Assembly (NCBI RefSeq): GCF_029909975.1
Contig: NZ_CP094516.1
Span: forward strand, 806,001 to 870,000
DNA from: Bradyrhizobium sp. ISRA430
Lineage (GTDB): Bacteria > Pseudomonadota > Alphaproteobacteria > Rhizobiales > Xanthobacteraceae
Length of the DNA stretch: 64,000 nucleotides
Direction: 5' to 3'
Each line of letters opens with the position of its first letter. Position 1 is the stretch's first letter. Shown here piece after piece: positions 37,154-44,446 of the stretch. Position numbers and translations under genes: made by a program. The notes beneath the pieces were generated by a model. It was given only the letters and a program-made list of their open reading frames with translations. It ran no database searches and was not told the DNA's origin.

Positions 37154-37282
37154 TTCGTCGCTCCAAATCCCATGATTTCGTATTGTCGCCGCCTGCATAG
37201 GGCCGGCGCGGCGCAGTCCGCAAAGCATCGTTTCTCAGCCCTGCCCCAATTTTTCTCATGAACTCTGTCGAGGTGGTTTGGA

Positions 37283-38203
37283 ATGCGTCCGCACTTGCCG
37301 CCGCTCAACGCACTGAAGGCCTTCGAAGCTGCAGCGCGGCATGAAAGTTTTACGCGCGCCGCCGAAGAGCTGTGTGTCACTCAGGGTGCGGTGAGCCATC
37401 AGGTGAAAGCGCTTGAAACAGAGCTTGCGATCAAGCTCTTCAACCGTGAGCGGCAGCGCTTGATCATCACCGAGGCGGGCAGGGACTATCTCGCCGTAGT
37501 ACGGGATGCGCTGGATCGTATCGCTGCGGGTACGGAGCGTTTGCTCCAGCGGCAAAGCGCGGGCGTTCTCACCGTCAGCACCTCGCCGGATTTCGCCGCC
37601 AAATGGCTGGTGCACCGGCTCGGCCATTTTGCGGAGGCCCATTCCGGCATTGATCTCCGGATCTCGGCCACGATGCATCACGTCGATTTTGCCCGCGAAG
37701 AGGTCGACCTTGCGGTGCGCCACGGCGATGGCAATTGGCCGGGTCTCGATGCCGTAAGGCTCTGCCCGGAACGGCTCTTTGCCGTGTGCAGTCCAAAGTT
37801 GCTATCGGGTCGCCGCCGGATCAGCGGGGTCGCCGATGTCCTGAAATTTCCGCTGATCCACCTGGACAGCCGATCCGACTGGGCGAATTGGCTGCGCGGG
37901 GTCGGCATCGATGACGCCGCAGTCACACACGGGCCCGTGCTCAATCGTGCGAGCATGGTTATCGATGCCGCGATCAATGGACAGGGTATCGCTCTGGCGC
38001 GAACGACGTTGGCGGCGTGGGATTTGATCAACGGGCGGCTCGCGTTGGCATTCCCGGAGTCCTCGCCAGTGTCGAAGACCTATTGGATCGTTTGCCCGAA
38101 GGCGACTGCGTCGCTGCCCAAGATTGCGACTTTTCGTGACTGGCTGCTCGCAGAAGCGTCAAACGACCTAAGGCAGCTCAAATCGCTCGCCGCGACCAAG
38201 TGA
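37283..38203 (+). CDS. LysR family transcriptional regulator (GcvA-like)
   Basis: A 306-residue protein. The N-terminus LPPLNALKAFEAAARHESFT and AAEELCVTQGAVSHQVKALE are typical of the GcvA branch of LysR. The effector domain shows LTVSTSPDFAAKWLVHRLG, AREEVDLAVRHGDGNWPG and GQGIALARTTLAAWDL. It is divergent from the DUF1127-GST pair over 129 bp, the usual LysR layout with a shared control region, so those genes are its probable targets. Confidence 0.92.
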   Translation: MRPHLPPLNALKAFEAAARHESFTRAAEELCVTQGAVSHQVKALETELAIKLFNRERQRLIITEAGRDYLAVVRDALDRIAAGTERLLQRQSAGVLTVSTSPDFAAKWLVHRLGHFAEAHSGIDLRISATMHHVDFAREEVDLAVRHGDGNWPGLDAVRLCPERLFAVCSPKLLSGRRRISGVADVLKFPLIHLDSRSDWANWLRGVGIDDAAVTHGPVLNRASMVIDAAINGQGIALARTTLAAWDLINGRLALAFPESSPVSKTYWIVCPKATASLPKIATFRDWLLAEASNDLRQLKSLAATK

Positions 38204-38248
38204 AAGTTCCGATACTCCGGGATATTTACTCCAAATTCGTATCGGGAC

Positions 38249-38330
38249 GTGCTCCAGTTCGAGCACACGAGCTTTCAGGCCAATGACGATCCGGCACTGA
38301 AGCTGGTGATCTACAAGCAGGGTGTAGGGC
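38249..38330 (+). repeat. Decayed copy of an XRE (MmyB-like) gene 3' end, copy 3
   Basis: GTGCTCC-GTTCGAGCACAC-type sequence, GAGCTTTCAGGCCAA, GACGATCC and CTGGTGATCTACA match 34471-34545 in order, ending at GTGTAG. It encodes the same peptide ending (EHTSFQANDDPALKLVIY) and lies directly after the LysR gene with no upstream gene body. Confidence 0.7.
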
Positions 38331-38418
38331 GCAGGCACAAAGACCGAGCGTGCCGCCACGCCAAGCCTGCGACAACACGTGCTAGGGAATTCGCAGTAAC
38401 CCAGGTTGATTGTTTTCC

Positions 38419-38675
38419 CTATCGCCGCGCTATTCGGTGATTTTTTCGAACCGGCTTGCGTCCGTTGGCGGTGACCACAACATGGATCGGCTTTGAATAG
38501 ACCGGAGGGTCGTGTGCCATGTGGTTTTCGTCGGCCAGGACGAGCTGTAACGTGTGGCGGCCTAAGGGCAGGGTGACCTTGGCTTCGGTTTGACCGGCGC
38601 CGAAATGGAGATGGTTGAAGTCATTCGGTATCGGCTGGTCGAATGGCGGGAGGCTGGTATCGATCAGCAAATGTG
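38419..38675 (-). pseudogene. 5'-truncated DUF4399 protein gene
   Basis: The minus-strand reading HLLIDTSLPPFDQPIPNDFN and LHFGAGQTEAKVTLPLG, then HTLQLVLADENHMAHDPPV, is the core of DUF4399 proteins, which normally have a signal peptide and ~50 more residues ahead of a GxHHHLLID motif. Here the match starts abruptly at HLLID. The preceding sequence belongs to the SUMF1 remnant on the other strand, so the 5' end has been replaced. Confidence 0.65.
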
Positions 38676-38945
38676 GGATCATTCAAACCAAATGCATTCG
38701 TTCTTTATGACATGGCCGGCAATGCCGCAGAGTGGGTCGAGGATTGCTGGAGCGAGGGCTATCGTGGGGCGCCGACAGACGGATCCGCCTCGGTCAAACT
38801 AGGTTGTCGCGAGCGGGTGCTTCGCGGCGGCTCATTCAACAACGACCCAAAATATCTGCGTTCGGCGGCGCGCTTCAAATACGACTTCAACGTGCGATAT
38901 CTCGCAAATGGATTTCGAGTCGTTCGCGAGAAAGACGGCGATTAG
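38664..38945 (+). pseudogene. C-terminal remnant of a formylglycine-generating-enzyme-like (SUMF1) protein
   Basis: VGSFKPNAFVLYDMAGNAAE, WVEDCWSEGYRGAP, RVLRGGSFNNDP and RSAARFKYDFNVRY form the last ~95 residues of SUMF1/FGE-fold proteins in the right order up to a normal stop. The N-terminal two thirds are missing, and the match begins precisely where the DUF4399 remnant ends on the opposite strand. A short ATG-started product from 38643 could be made but would not fold as the full domain. Confidence 0.7.
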
Positions 38946-39027
38946 CTCAACGCCGCAATTTCTACTTGTTGGGCGAGCCGGCAGTCGCAGGATTAAAGGG
39001 CGGCTGGCGCCGAGCGCAAGCGCTGGA

Positions 39028-39858
39028 TCAGTCGGAGGCGACGACGGCGCCTTCCCGGAACGGCGCGTGGGCAGGCGGCTGCGCCGACAATTCCTGGCAA
39101 TAAATCCGATCGATCTTGCGCTGCATGAGCGCATAACAATCGCATGCGACCCTCTCGAGCCGGGCCCGATCGATCTCTACGAACCCACGCCGGTCGGACG
39201 TGACGGCGCCGGCCTCGCGCAGCTTGCTCATCGTCAGGGTCACTGTCGTCCGCCGCACCCCGAGCAATTGCGCAAGCGCCTCCTGCGTCACCGGAAGGAG
39301 ATCAGCGGGAACGCGGTCGTGAAGCTGCAGGAGCCACCGCGCCATGCGGCCATCCACCCGGTGCAGCGCGTTGCAAGCGGCTACGTGCTGGAGCTGCAAC
39401 AACACCGTGCGGGCGTGGACCTGCACGACATTCCTGATGGCTGCGCTTTGCGCATAGGCAGTGCGAAATTTGGCGGCGGAAATCAGCGATGCCGTTCCGG
39501 CCACGCGAGCAACCGCGGTCACGGATGAAGGCGACGGGCCGAGCACGGAGAACGAGGACAAAGCGCCCTCCCGCCCCATCAAGGTGGTTGCGACCGTTTG
39601 CCCGTCCGGCATATCGAGCATGAAGGCGATTGCGCCGCTATGGGGAAAATAGACCGGGTCGAGCTCATCGCCCGACCGCACCAGGACGGCATCGGGTTCG
39701 AACGAGACCTTCTGGAAGTAGGGTGTGAGCAAGCCGAGATCCGCTGGTGGCAAGGCCGCCAGTAGCCGATTCCCGATGCCGGAGCGGTGATCGGTCACGC
39801 TGCTGTCTGGTGAACGAGCCCCCAGTGAACGGCGGTATCCATTTTTTTCATCCACCAT
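39028..39858 (-). CDS. Crp/Fnr family transcriptional regulator
   Basis: A 276-residue protein from the ATG at 39858. The cyclic-nucleotide-type beta-roll runs from LLAALPPADLGLLTPYFQ through VYFPHSGAIAFMLDM. The C-terminal helix-turn-helix includes VTQEALAQLLGVRRTTVTLT and MSKLREAG. No cysteine cluster of the FNR type is present at the N-terminus, so it is not an obvious oxygen sensor. This subgroup (recognition by VxFPHSGxIA) is numerous in Bradyrhizobium. A start at 39930 is also open. No target genes are adjacent. Confidence 0.88.
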   Translation of the reverse strand: MVDEKNGYRRSLGARSPDSSVTDHRSGIGNRLLAALPPADLGLLTPYFQKVSFEPDAVLVRSGDELDPVYFPHSGAIAFMLDMPDGQTVATTLMGREGALSSFSVLGPSPSSVTAVARVAGTASLISAAKFRTAYAQSAAIRNVVQVHARTVLLQLQHVAACNALHRVDGRMARWLLQLHDRVPADLLPVTQEALAQLLGVRRTTVTLTMSKLREAGAVTSDRRGFVEIDRARLERVACDCYALMQRKIDRIYCQELSAQPPAHAPFREGAVVASD

Positions 39859-40115
39859 GATTATCCGAAATACGAATTGCCGAACGAAACTATCCAAACA
39901 GAGCCATTCGTCGAGATCAAGCACGGACAACTGCGGAACCTCGCCGGCGTTCTCGCCGCGGACCTTGCATACATCATACTATTCGCGATCTTACACACGA
40001 TGGTCGTCAGAGATCCCTAGCCAGCCCGGTTGCCTCCTCGATCTCGATTTGCAGAATGCCATGCTTGTCCAGCGGAGGGCCCAACCCTTTGCCGACACCG
40101 CTCCCGAGGTTTGAA

Positions 40116-40700
40116 ATGATTCTCTGCAGAAGCGACGGCGTATGGCTGAACGAACCGGAACGGTGGACGGCAGATGGCGACAGCCTTCAGGTAATTACCG
40201 ACAAAGCCACCGATTTCTGGCGCGAAACCCATTACGGGTTCAATCGCGACAGTGGCCATTTTCTGGGCTTTCCGGCTGGGGAGGCATTCACCGCCGAACT
40301 GCGTGTCCAGGGTGACTTCCAGGCGCTCTACGATCAGGCGGGCATCATGGTGCGCATCGACGCGCACCATTGGGTCAAGGCCGGGATCGAACTCTCGGAC
40401 GGGAGAGCCATGCTTGCGAGCGTGCTGACTGATGGACGATCGGATTGGGCGACGGCGCCCTACGAGCACAATTCCGACGACTTCTGGGTGCGCGCAACGG
40501 TCGCCAACGGCGTCCTTCGGCTGCAGTTTTCGGCCGACGGCAAGCTCTGGCCGCTCATGCGGCTGGCGCCGTTCGCGAGGGCGAAGTCCTACCTCGTGGG
40601 ACCGATGGCTTGCACACCCGAGCGCGCCGGATTGAAAGTCGTGTTCTCAACGTTTCGACTGACACCGCCGCTTGGCAAGGATCTCCACGATCTGGGCTGA
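40116..40700 (+). CDS. DUF1349 domain-containing protein (concanavalin-like fold)
   Basis: A 194-residue protein. Blocks TDFWRETHYGFNRDSGHFLG, LYDQAGIMVRIDAHHWVKAG and the later LQFSADGKLWPLMRLAPF match DUF1349, a jelly-roll family annotated in yeast as regulation of enolase. Its biochemical role in bacteria is unknown. The start at 40116 follows CGAGGTTTGAA; a longer start at 40056 is open. The next gene is convergent. Confidence 0.82.
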   Translation: MILCRSDGVWLNEPERWTADGDSLQVITDKATDFWRETHYGFNRDSGHFLGFPAGEAFTAELRVQGDFQALYDQAGIMVRIDAHHWVKAGIELSDGRAMLASVLTDGRSDWATAPYEHNSDDFWVRATVANGVLRLQFSADGKLWPLMRLAPFARAKSYLVGPMACTPERAGLKVVFSTFRLTPPLGKDLHDLG

Positions 40701-40748
40701 CGAGCGGCGCGATCCGCAGCGCGCTTCAAAGCGGAGCTTCAACCGCAT

Positions 40749-42278
40749 TTAGTCGATGGGAGCCTTGATGATGCGGATGAACTCTGGCCTGACCCATCGC
40801 ATCGGTCCTATCCCTTGACCGGACAGCAGGCCCAGATTGTCCTGGGTCGCGGCGACGGTCTGGAACAAATTGGCCGTGCTATTGTCGGCGGGCCAAACCA
40901 TCGCCGCCGTGGCGTTGTACGGATTGATCGATGAGTCGAGTTTTACCACGGGCACGCCGAGGAAAAAGGCATCAGTATCCCCGTAGGACGCATCAGCCTC
41001 ATTTGACATCTCCCAATCGACCTCGTTTGTCTGCCACGATCCAAACTGGAAATAGCTTATCTTGTCCGGGGGCCAGAGATAGTAAAAGCGCGGCGTCATG
41101 CCGGCTGGAACATCCAGCACTTCCTTGCTGAACATCTTGTCGTCGAATCCCGCCCGTCCGCTAAACTTGACGCGCACCAGCTTTTCTTTGCCGGGACGGA
41201 ACGTGGCCAGTCCAGCGATGGTCGTGCCGAACGGAAGCTTCAGTCTCTTGATGTCCGTCGGCGCTCTCGGTTTCAACCATATTCTGTCGCCGACGTCGGA
41301 TCTGCCTGCAGCGATGCGTGGTCGCGATTGCGCGTCGCGCAAGGCATCGTCGACGTTGAGGCCATAGCCGACCTGAATGCTTTGGAAGATCGTCACCGTA
41401 TCAATCGCACTCTCCTCATCGCCTTGGTTCTTCGCATAGGAAATCAACACCAAGGCGCCGAGTTGGGGGTCCGCACTGAGTCGCCGCGTCACTTCGGGGA
41501 GCCAATGTGACGTCCACTCGGCTTCGAAGCGACGGGCCTGGATGGCATTGTTGATCTTTTGCAAGACAAAATTGGCGCCCTGAAACGCCAGAGTGGCCCC
41601 CTGGAATTTGGCGTCTCCGCGCGCATTGGGACCGAACTCCTGCACGGGCGCGATTGGTGTCCCGACCTCACTTGTCGTTTTTTCCTTCGTTTGCGCGCCG
41701 CCGGACGGCGGACTGGAAGGACCGCCCTTGTTGGGGCTGGTCTTGACTGGGCTACTCTGCATCATGCTCAACGGTTTCAATCCCATGAGCTTCCTGGCCT
41801 GCGCGATACTTTCGGTGCCGCCCTTTCCCTTGATCTGGGACTCCCGGGCCAGCGGGACTCCCAGGTTCGCGGCTTGTTTGGCGAGCCGTTCATCGAGGGT
41901 CCACAAGCGTGCGTTCATGCTCTTCGCTTCTGCCGCGATGAAGGCGTCGCCAGGCCTTGTCTTGCCTTTGCCTCCGTATTCCTTGACGGGACCTGGCTCT
42001 CCTACCTTGGGCTCGTGAGTGATGTTGTCGGCGTAGAAATCGCCCCGATCCTTGATACTGGAGGCAGTCGCTGGCGGGGTCGTGATCTTCAGGTCCTGAA
42101 GCAACTTCTCGTAGCCCATGCGCGTCTCGATCGGAGAATCCAGCACCAATTCGTTGTATGCCGCGTGCGCGATGTAGACCGGCTCTCCCGACCCAAGAAC
42201 GCGCTGCAATGCCTGAGCCACGGCTACGTTGCCCCGCGCAACATCCTTGATGACGTTCTTGTCTAGAAGAATGGCCAT
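40749..42278 (-). CDS. PIN-domain fusion protein with large uncharacterised C-terminal region
   Basis: 509 residues from the ATG at 42278. Residues 1-150 read as a PIN nuclease domain: MAILLDKNVIKDVARGN (D6), AAYNELV (E43), TRPGDAFIAAEAK (D111) and LWTLDERLA (D129) give the expected acidic quartet. Residues about 165-210 are a Pro/Ser/Lys-rich linker. Residues about 215-300 form a predicted helical then alpha/beta segment (FQGANFVLQKINNAIQARRF, GALVLISYAKNQG), and 300-509 a beta-rich end (VPAGMTPRFYYLWPP). PIN domains usually cleave RNA, mostly as VapC toxins of ~130 residues with a small antitoxin. Here there is no antitoxin gene and the protein is four times longer. I recall similar C-terminal regions in predicted secreted or polymorphic-effector proteins, but cannot confirm it. 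Confidence 0.7.
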   Translation of the reverse strand: MAILLDKNVIKDVARGNVAVAQALQRVLGSGEPVYIAHAAYNELVLDSPIETRMGYEKLLQDLKITTPPATASSIKDRGDFYADNITHEPKVGEPGPVKEYGGKGKTRPGDAFIAAEAKSMNARLWTLDERLAKQAANLGVPLARESQIKGKGGTESIAQARKLMGLKPLSMMQSSPVKTSPNKGGPSSPPSGGAQTKEKTTSEVGTPIAPVQEFGPNARGDAKFQGATLAFQGANFVLQKINNAIQARRFEAEWTSHWLPEVTRRLSADPQLGALVLISYAKNQGDEESAIDTVTIFQSIQVGYGLNVDDALRDAQSRPRIAAGRSDVGDRIWLKPRAPTDIKRLKLPFGTTIAGLATFRPGKEKLVRVKFSGRAGFDDKMFSKEVLDVPAGMTPRFYYLWPPDKISYFQFGSWQTNEVDWEMSNEADASYGDTDAFFLGVPVVKLDSSINPYNATAAMVWPADNSTANLFQTVAATQDNLGLLSGQGIGPMRWVRPEFIRIIKAPID

Positions 42279-42437
42279 GTTCGATGCCTCCGCGCGAAGA
42301 CGTCGGGTTCCCATCGACCGAATACAGACGTGGCCCGAGAATGAGTTGCTCCAACTTTCGGAGCGGTTCGATTACCAAGCCGTGATCACCAGGCAGACCT
42401 CGCGCGAGCGGTATGAGCTCGCTCTCACTGCCGCGCC

Positions 42438-42674
42438 TCACCGGCGGTCGGTCGGTTTCCTCTGCGTAAAATACGGATTCTCGAGGCATGCCGCGGAGCG
42501 GCCGACAGCGAGATATCTGCACTGTTGCAGCGAGGTGTAGCGGCAGTCGAGATAGCCGACGGGGCCGTAGATCTGCATGCACACCGGGTAGCGCGGATCA
42601 TAGGTCTGGGCGTGCGCATGGCTGCTCACGAGGAGCGCGCCGATCGCGACGAGTATCAGGCAAGCGCAACGCAT
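42438..42674 (-). CDS. DUF3551 small secreted protein (1)
   Basis: 78 residues with a signal peptide (CLILVAIGALLVSSHAHA) and mature YDPRYPVCMQIYGPVGYLDC followed by SLQQCRYLAVGRSAACLENP. The cysteine spacing and the C(R)xTSLxQC...GR...C..NPY pattern define DUF3551, a family abundant in Bradyrhizobium and its relatives, with function unknown. It lies 1 bp after a second member on the same strand. Confidence 0.82.
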   Translation of the reverse strand: MRCACLILVAIGALLVSSHAHAQTYDPRYPVCMQIYGPVGYLDCRYTSLQQCRYLAVGRSAACLENPYFTQRKPTDRR

Positions 42675-42675
42675 C

Positions 42676-42975
42676 TCAGCGCGGCCAGGAATCGTTCGGC
42701 GGGTAGCCAGGTGTCAGGACGCGCGGACGATTCTGATAGGCGTAGGGATCGTCCGACTGGCCGACGAAATACGGGTTCGCAATGCAGGTGAGGGCGCGGC
42801 CCGATGCGCTCGCCTGACACTGCGCGTAACTACCGAAGCGGCAGTTGCTGAGGCCCGGCCATTCATCGCCCGTCATACAGGGGGGATGATTGACGCCGTC
42901 GGCACGCGCGGGCGCGCTTGCGAAGAGCGCGAGCGCAAATGTGGCAACAATGGGGAGAGCGACGAGTCCGCGCAT
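42676..42975 (-). CDS. DUF3551-like small secreted protein (2)
   Basis: 99 residues with signal LPIVATFALALFASAPARA. The mature part has CMTGDEWPGLSNCRFGSYAQ and CQASASGRALTCIANPYFVG, the same cysteine pattern as the neighbour encoded 1 bp downstream. It also has a Pro/Tyr-rich C-terminal tail (YAYQNRPRVLTPGYPP). The pair is a tandem duplication that has diverged. Confidence 0.8.
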   Translation of the reverse strand: MRGLVALPIVATFALALFASAPARADGVNHPPCMTGDEWPGLSNCRFGSYAQCQASASGRALTCIANPYFVGQSDDPYAYQNRPRVLTPGYPPNDSWPR

Positions 42976-43064
42976 ACGAATCTCCGATCACGTGCTTGTG
43001 CATGCGTCGATGCTCCACACGCATGCGAAGCCTATGTCGCTTAGTCGATGTTGGGAACTCCTGA

Positions 43065-43086
43065 AAACCCTTGTTTCAAAGGGTTT
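43065..43086. promoter_or_regulatory. Hairpin upstream of the porin gene
   Basis: AAACCCTT and AAGGGTTT flank the loop GTTTCA, a perfect 8-bp inverted repeat about 145 bp before the porin ATG. It could be an operator or a leader structure. No known binding consensus was matched. Confidence 0.35.
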
Positions 43087-43231
43087 CCAGCGCGCTCTGG
43101 TAAACGTTCATTAATGCACAGGAGGCCCTTTGGGCCCGACTGTTGCGCCAGGGTTACAGCAATTCCGTCGATCGCTGTTATGAGGTGCGCACGGCCGGGG
43201 GGCCTACTGAAGAAACTGGAACGGGAATCAA

Positions 43232-43960
43232 ATGAAGAAGAGTTTGTTGCTTGCCGCTGTGAGCCTCGTCGCGCTCAGCGCGGCTGCGCCCGCGGTGGCT
43301 GCTGATCTCGCGGCGCGGCCGTACACGAAGGCGCCGCCTGCGATGGTCGCTGCGATCTACGACTGGAGCGGCTTCTACATCGGCATCAACGGTGGTGGCG
43401 GTTCGTCGCACGCGACCTGGGATAGCTTCGGCGTGCGCGAAGCCTCGCACGATGCGACCGGTGGCACGGTCGGTGGCCAGATCGGCTATCGCTGGCAGTC
43501 GGGCCAGTGGGTGTTCGGCGTGGAAGGGCAGGGCAACTGGGCCGACTTCTCCGGCAGCAGCGTCAGCGCGATCGACGGAAACACTGATCGCACCAAGATC
43601 GACGCGTTCGGTCTGATCACCGGTCAAGTCGGCTACGCCTGGAACAACGTCCTCGTCTATGTGAAGGGCGGTGCGGCTGTGGTTGGCAACAAGTTCGACG
43701 TCCATACGCCGGGCGGCGCCTTCGTTGCGTCGTCGGATGACACCCGCTGGGGCGGTACGATCGGTGCGGGCCTCGAGTTCGGCTTCGCTCCGAACTGGTC
43801 GGTTGGCGTCGAGTACAACCACATCTTCCTGGGTGGCAACGATCAGACCCTGACCAATGGCGGCGTGCTCGTTCAGACCGACCACATCAAGCAGGACGTC
43901 GACATGGGCCTCGTCCGCCTGAACTACAAGTTCGGCGGCCCGATCATCGCCAAGTACTAA
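43232..43960 (+). CDS. Outer-membrane beta-barrel protein, porin family (Omp25/RopB-like)
   Basis: A 242-residue protein with a signal peptide cleaved after AVAAD-type sequence (SLVALSAAAPAVA). The mature start ADLAARPYTKAP is characteristic of rhizobial small porin-family proteins. An eight-stranded barrel pattern follows (DWSGFYIGINGGGGSSHATW, GGQIGYRWQSGQWVFGVEGQ, VGVEYNHIFLG), ending in an alternating strand LVRLNYKFG. Codon use is highly biased to C/G third positions, suggesting strong expression, and an ideal terminator follows at once. The role is structural or a barrier function of the outer membrane. Confidence 0.9.
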   Translation: MKKSLLLAAVSLVALSAAAPAVAADLAARPYTKAPPAMVAAIYDWSGFYIGINGGGGSSHATWDSFGVREASHDATGGTVGGQIGYRWQSGQWVFGVEGQGNWADFSGSSVSAIDGNTDRTKIDAFGLITGQVGYAWNNVLVYVKGGAAVVGNKFDVHTPGGAFVASSDDTRWGGTIGAGLEFGFAPNWSVGVEYNHIFLGGNDQTLTNGGVLVQTDHIKQDVDMGLVRLNYKFGGPIIAKY

Positions 43961-43990
43961 GGCAAGCCGCTTCGAGCGAAGCGATTGTCG

Positions 43991-44020
43991 AAAGCCCCGG
44001 CCTTGTGCCGGGGCTTTTTT
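43991..44020 (+). terminator. Intrinsic terminator of the porin gene
   Basis: AAAGCCCCGG pairs perfectly with CCGGGGCTTT around a 7-base loop, followed by further T. It lies 30 bp after the porin stop. It separates porin transcription from the SOS-type promoter that begins 50 bp later. Confidence 0.9.
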
Positions 44021-44072
44021 GTTACGTGAATTCAGCGGGTTAACCATCCTGCTTTGCGATCGCCGAGATGGC

Positions 44073-44116
44073 TTGACTCCCGGGAACGGAATGAGAACAA
44101 TGTTCTCCATACGTTC
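44073..44116 (+). promoter_or_regulatory. SOS promoter: two LexA boxes overlapping -35/-10 and start region
   Basis: The alphaproteobacterial LexA box is GTTCN7GTTC (or its complement GAACN7GAAC). Here GAAC-GGAATGA-GAAC occupies 44084-44098 and GTTC-TCCATAC-GTTC occupies 44102-44116. They form one larger inverted arrangement. A TTGACT at 44073-44078 and AACAAT at 44096-44101, spaced by 17 bp, make a credible promoter with box 1 inside it and box 2 over the likely start. LexA bound here would block transcription until DNA damage. Confidence 0.75.
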
Positions 44117-44134
44117 TAGCGATGGAGCAAGGCC

Positions 44135-44233
44135 ATGTTGAAGATCTTCGTGGAAGAAGCCGCCGCACTGGCGTCGATCGCGCTATTCGTCGGGATGATC
44201 GCGATCTGGGCGCAGGTGATTCCCCAGCTCTGA
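44135..44233 (+). CDS. SOS-regulated 32-residue inner-membrane peptide (SidA-like by context)
   Basis: The ATG at 44135 has GGAGCAAGG just upstream and lies 18 bp after two LexA boxes. The product MLKIFVEEAAALASIAL, continuing with FVGMIAIWAQVIPQL, has a charged start and one hydrophobic segment (about residues 10-28). In Caulobacter the LexA-controlled SidA is a 29-residue single-pass membrane protein that halts division after DNA damage by acting on the late divisome. Size, topology and control here are equivalent. Sequence homology to SidA was not tested. dnaE starts 213 bp downstream on the same strand, so read-through into dnaE is possible. Confidence 0.65.
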   Translation: MLKIFVEEAAALASIALFVGMIAIWAQVIPQL

Positions 44234-44446
44234 GTCAGAGTGTTCAGGGCCGCCGATGGCAGTGCCTTCCGGTCGATGCAGGTGCCCCTGGGGAAAAGCC
44301 GGACGACGCGGCCAATGTGCCGGTCCGGCGTGGACTCTCGGCTTGCGAGGCACCACCATTATGAGGCGAGTCGGCCGTACGAGTGCATGACGCCTTGAGG
44401 AGCCGGCGACCGCTCCATCTCATCTGCAAGAGGCCGTCAAGCGACC

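Noticed and set aside
40749-42278. Ordinary VapBC toxin-antitoxin locus
   Set aside because: The PIN protein is far too long and there is no small DNA-binding antitoxin gene on either side.
43065-43086. Terminator for an upstream gene
   Set aside because: The inverted repeat is AT/GC mixed and not followed by a T-run on the plus strand, and no plus-strand gene precedes it closely; kept only as a possible regulatory hairpin.
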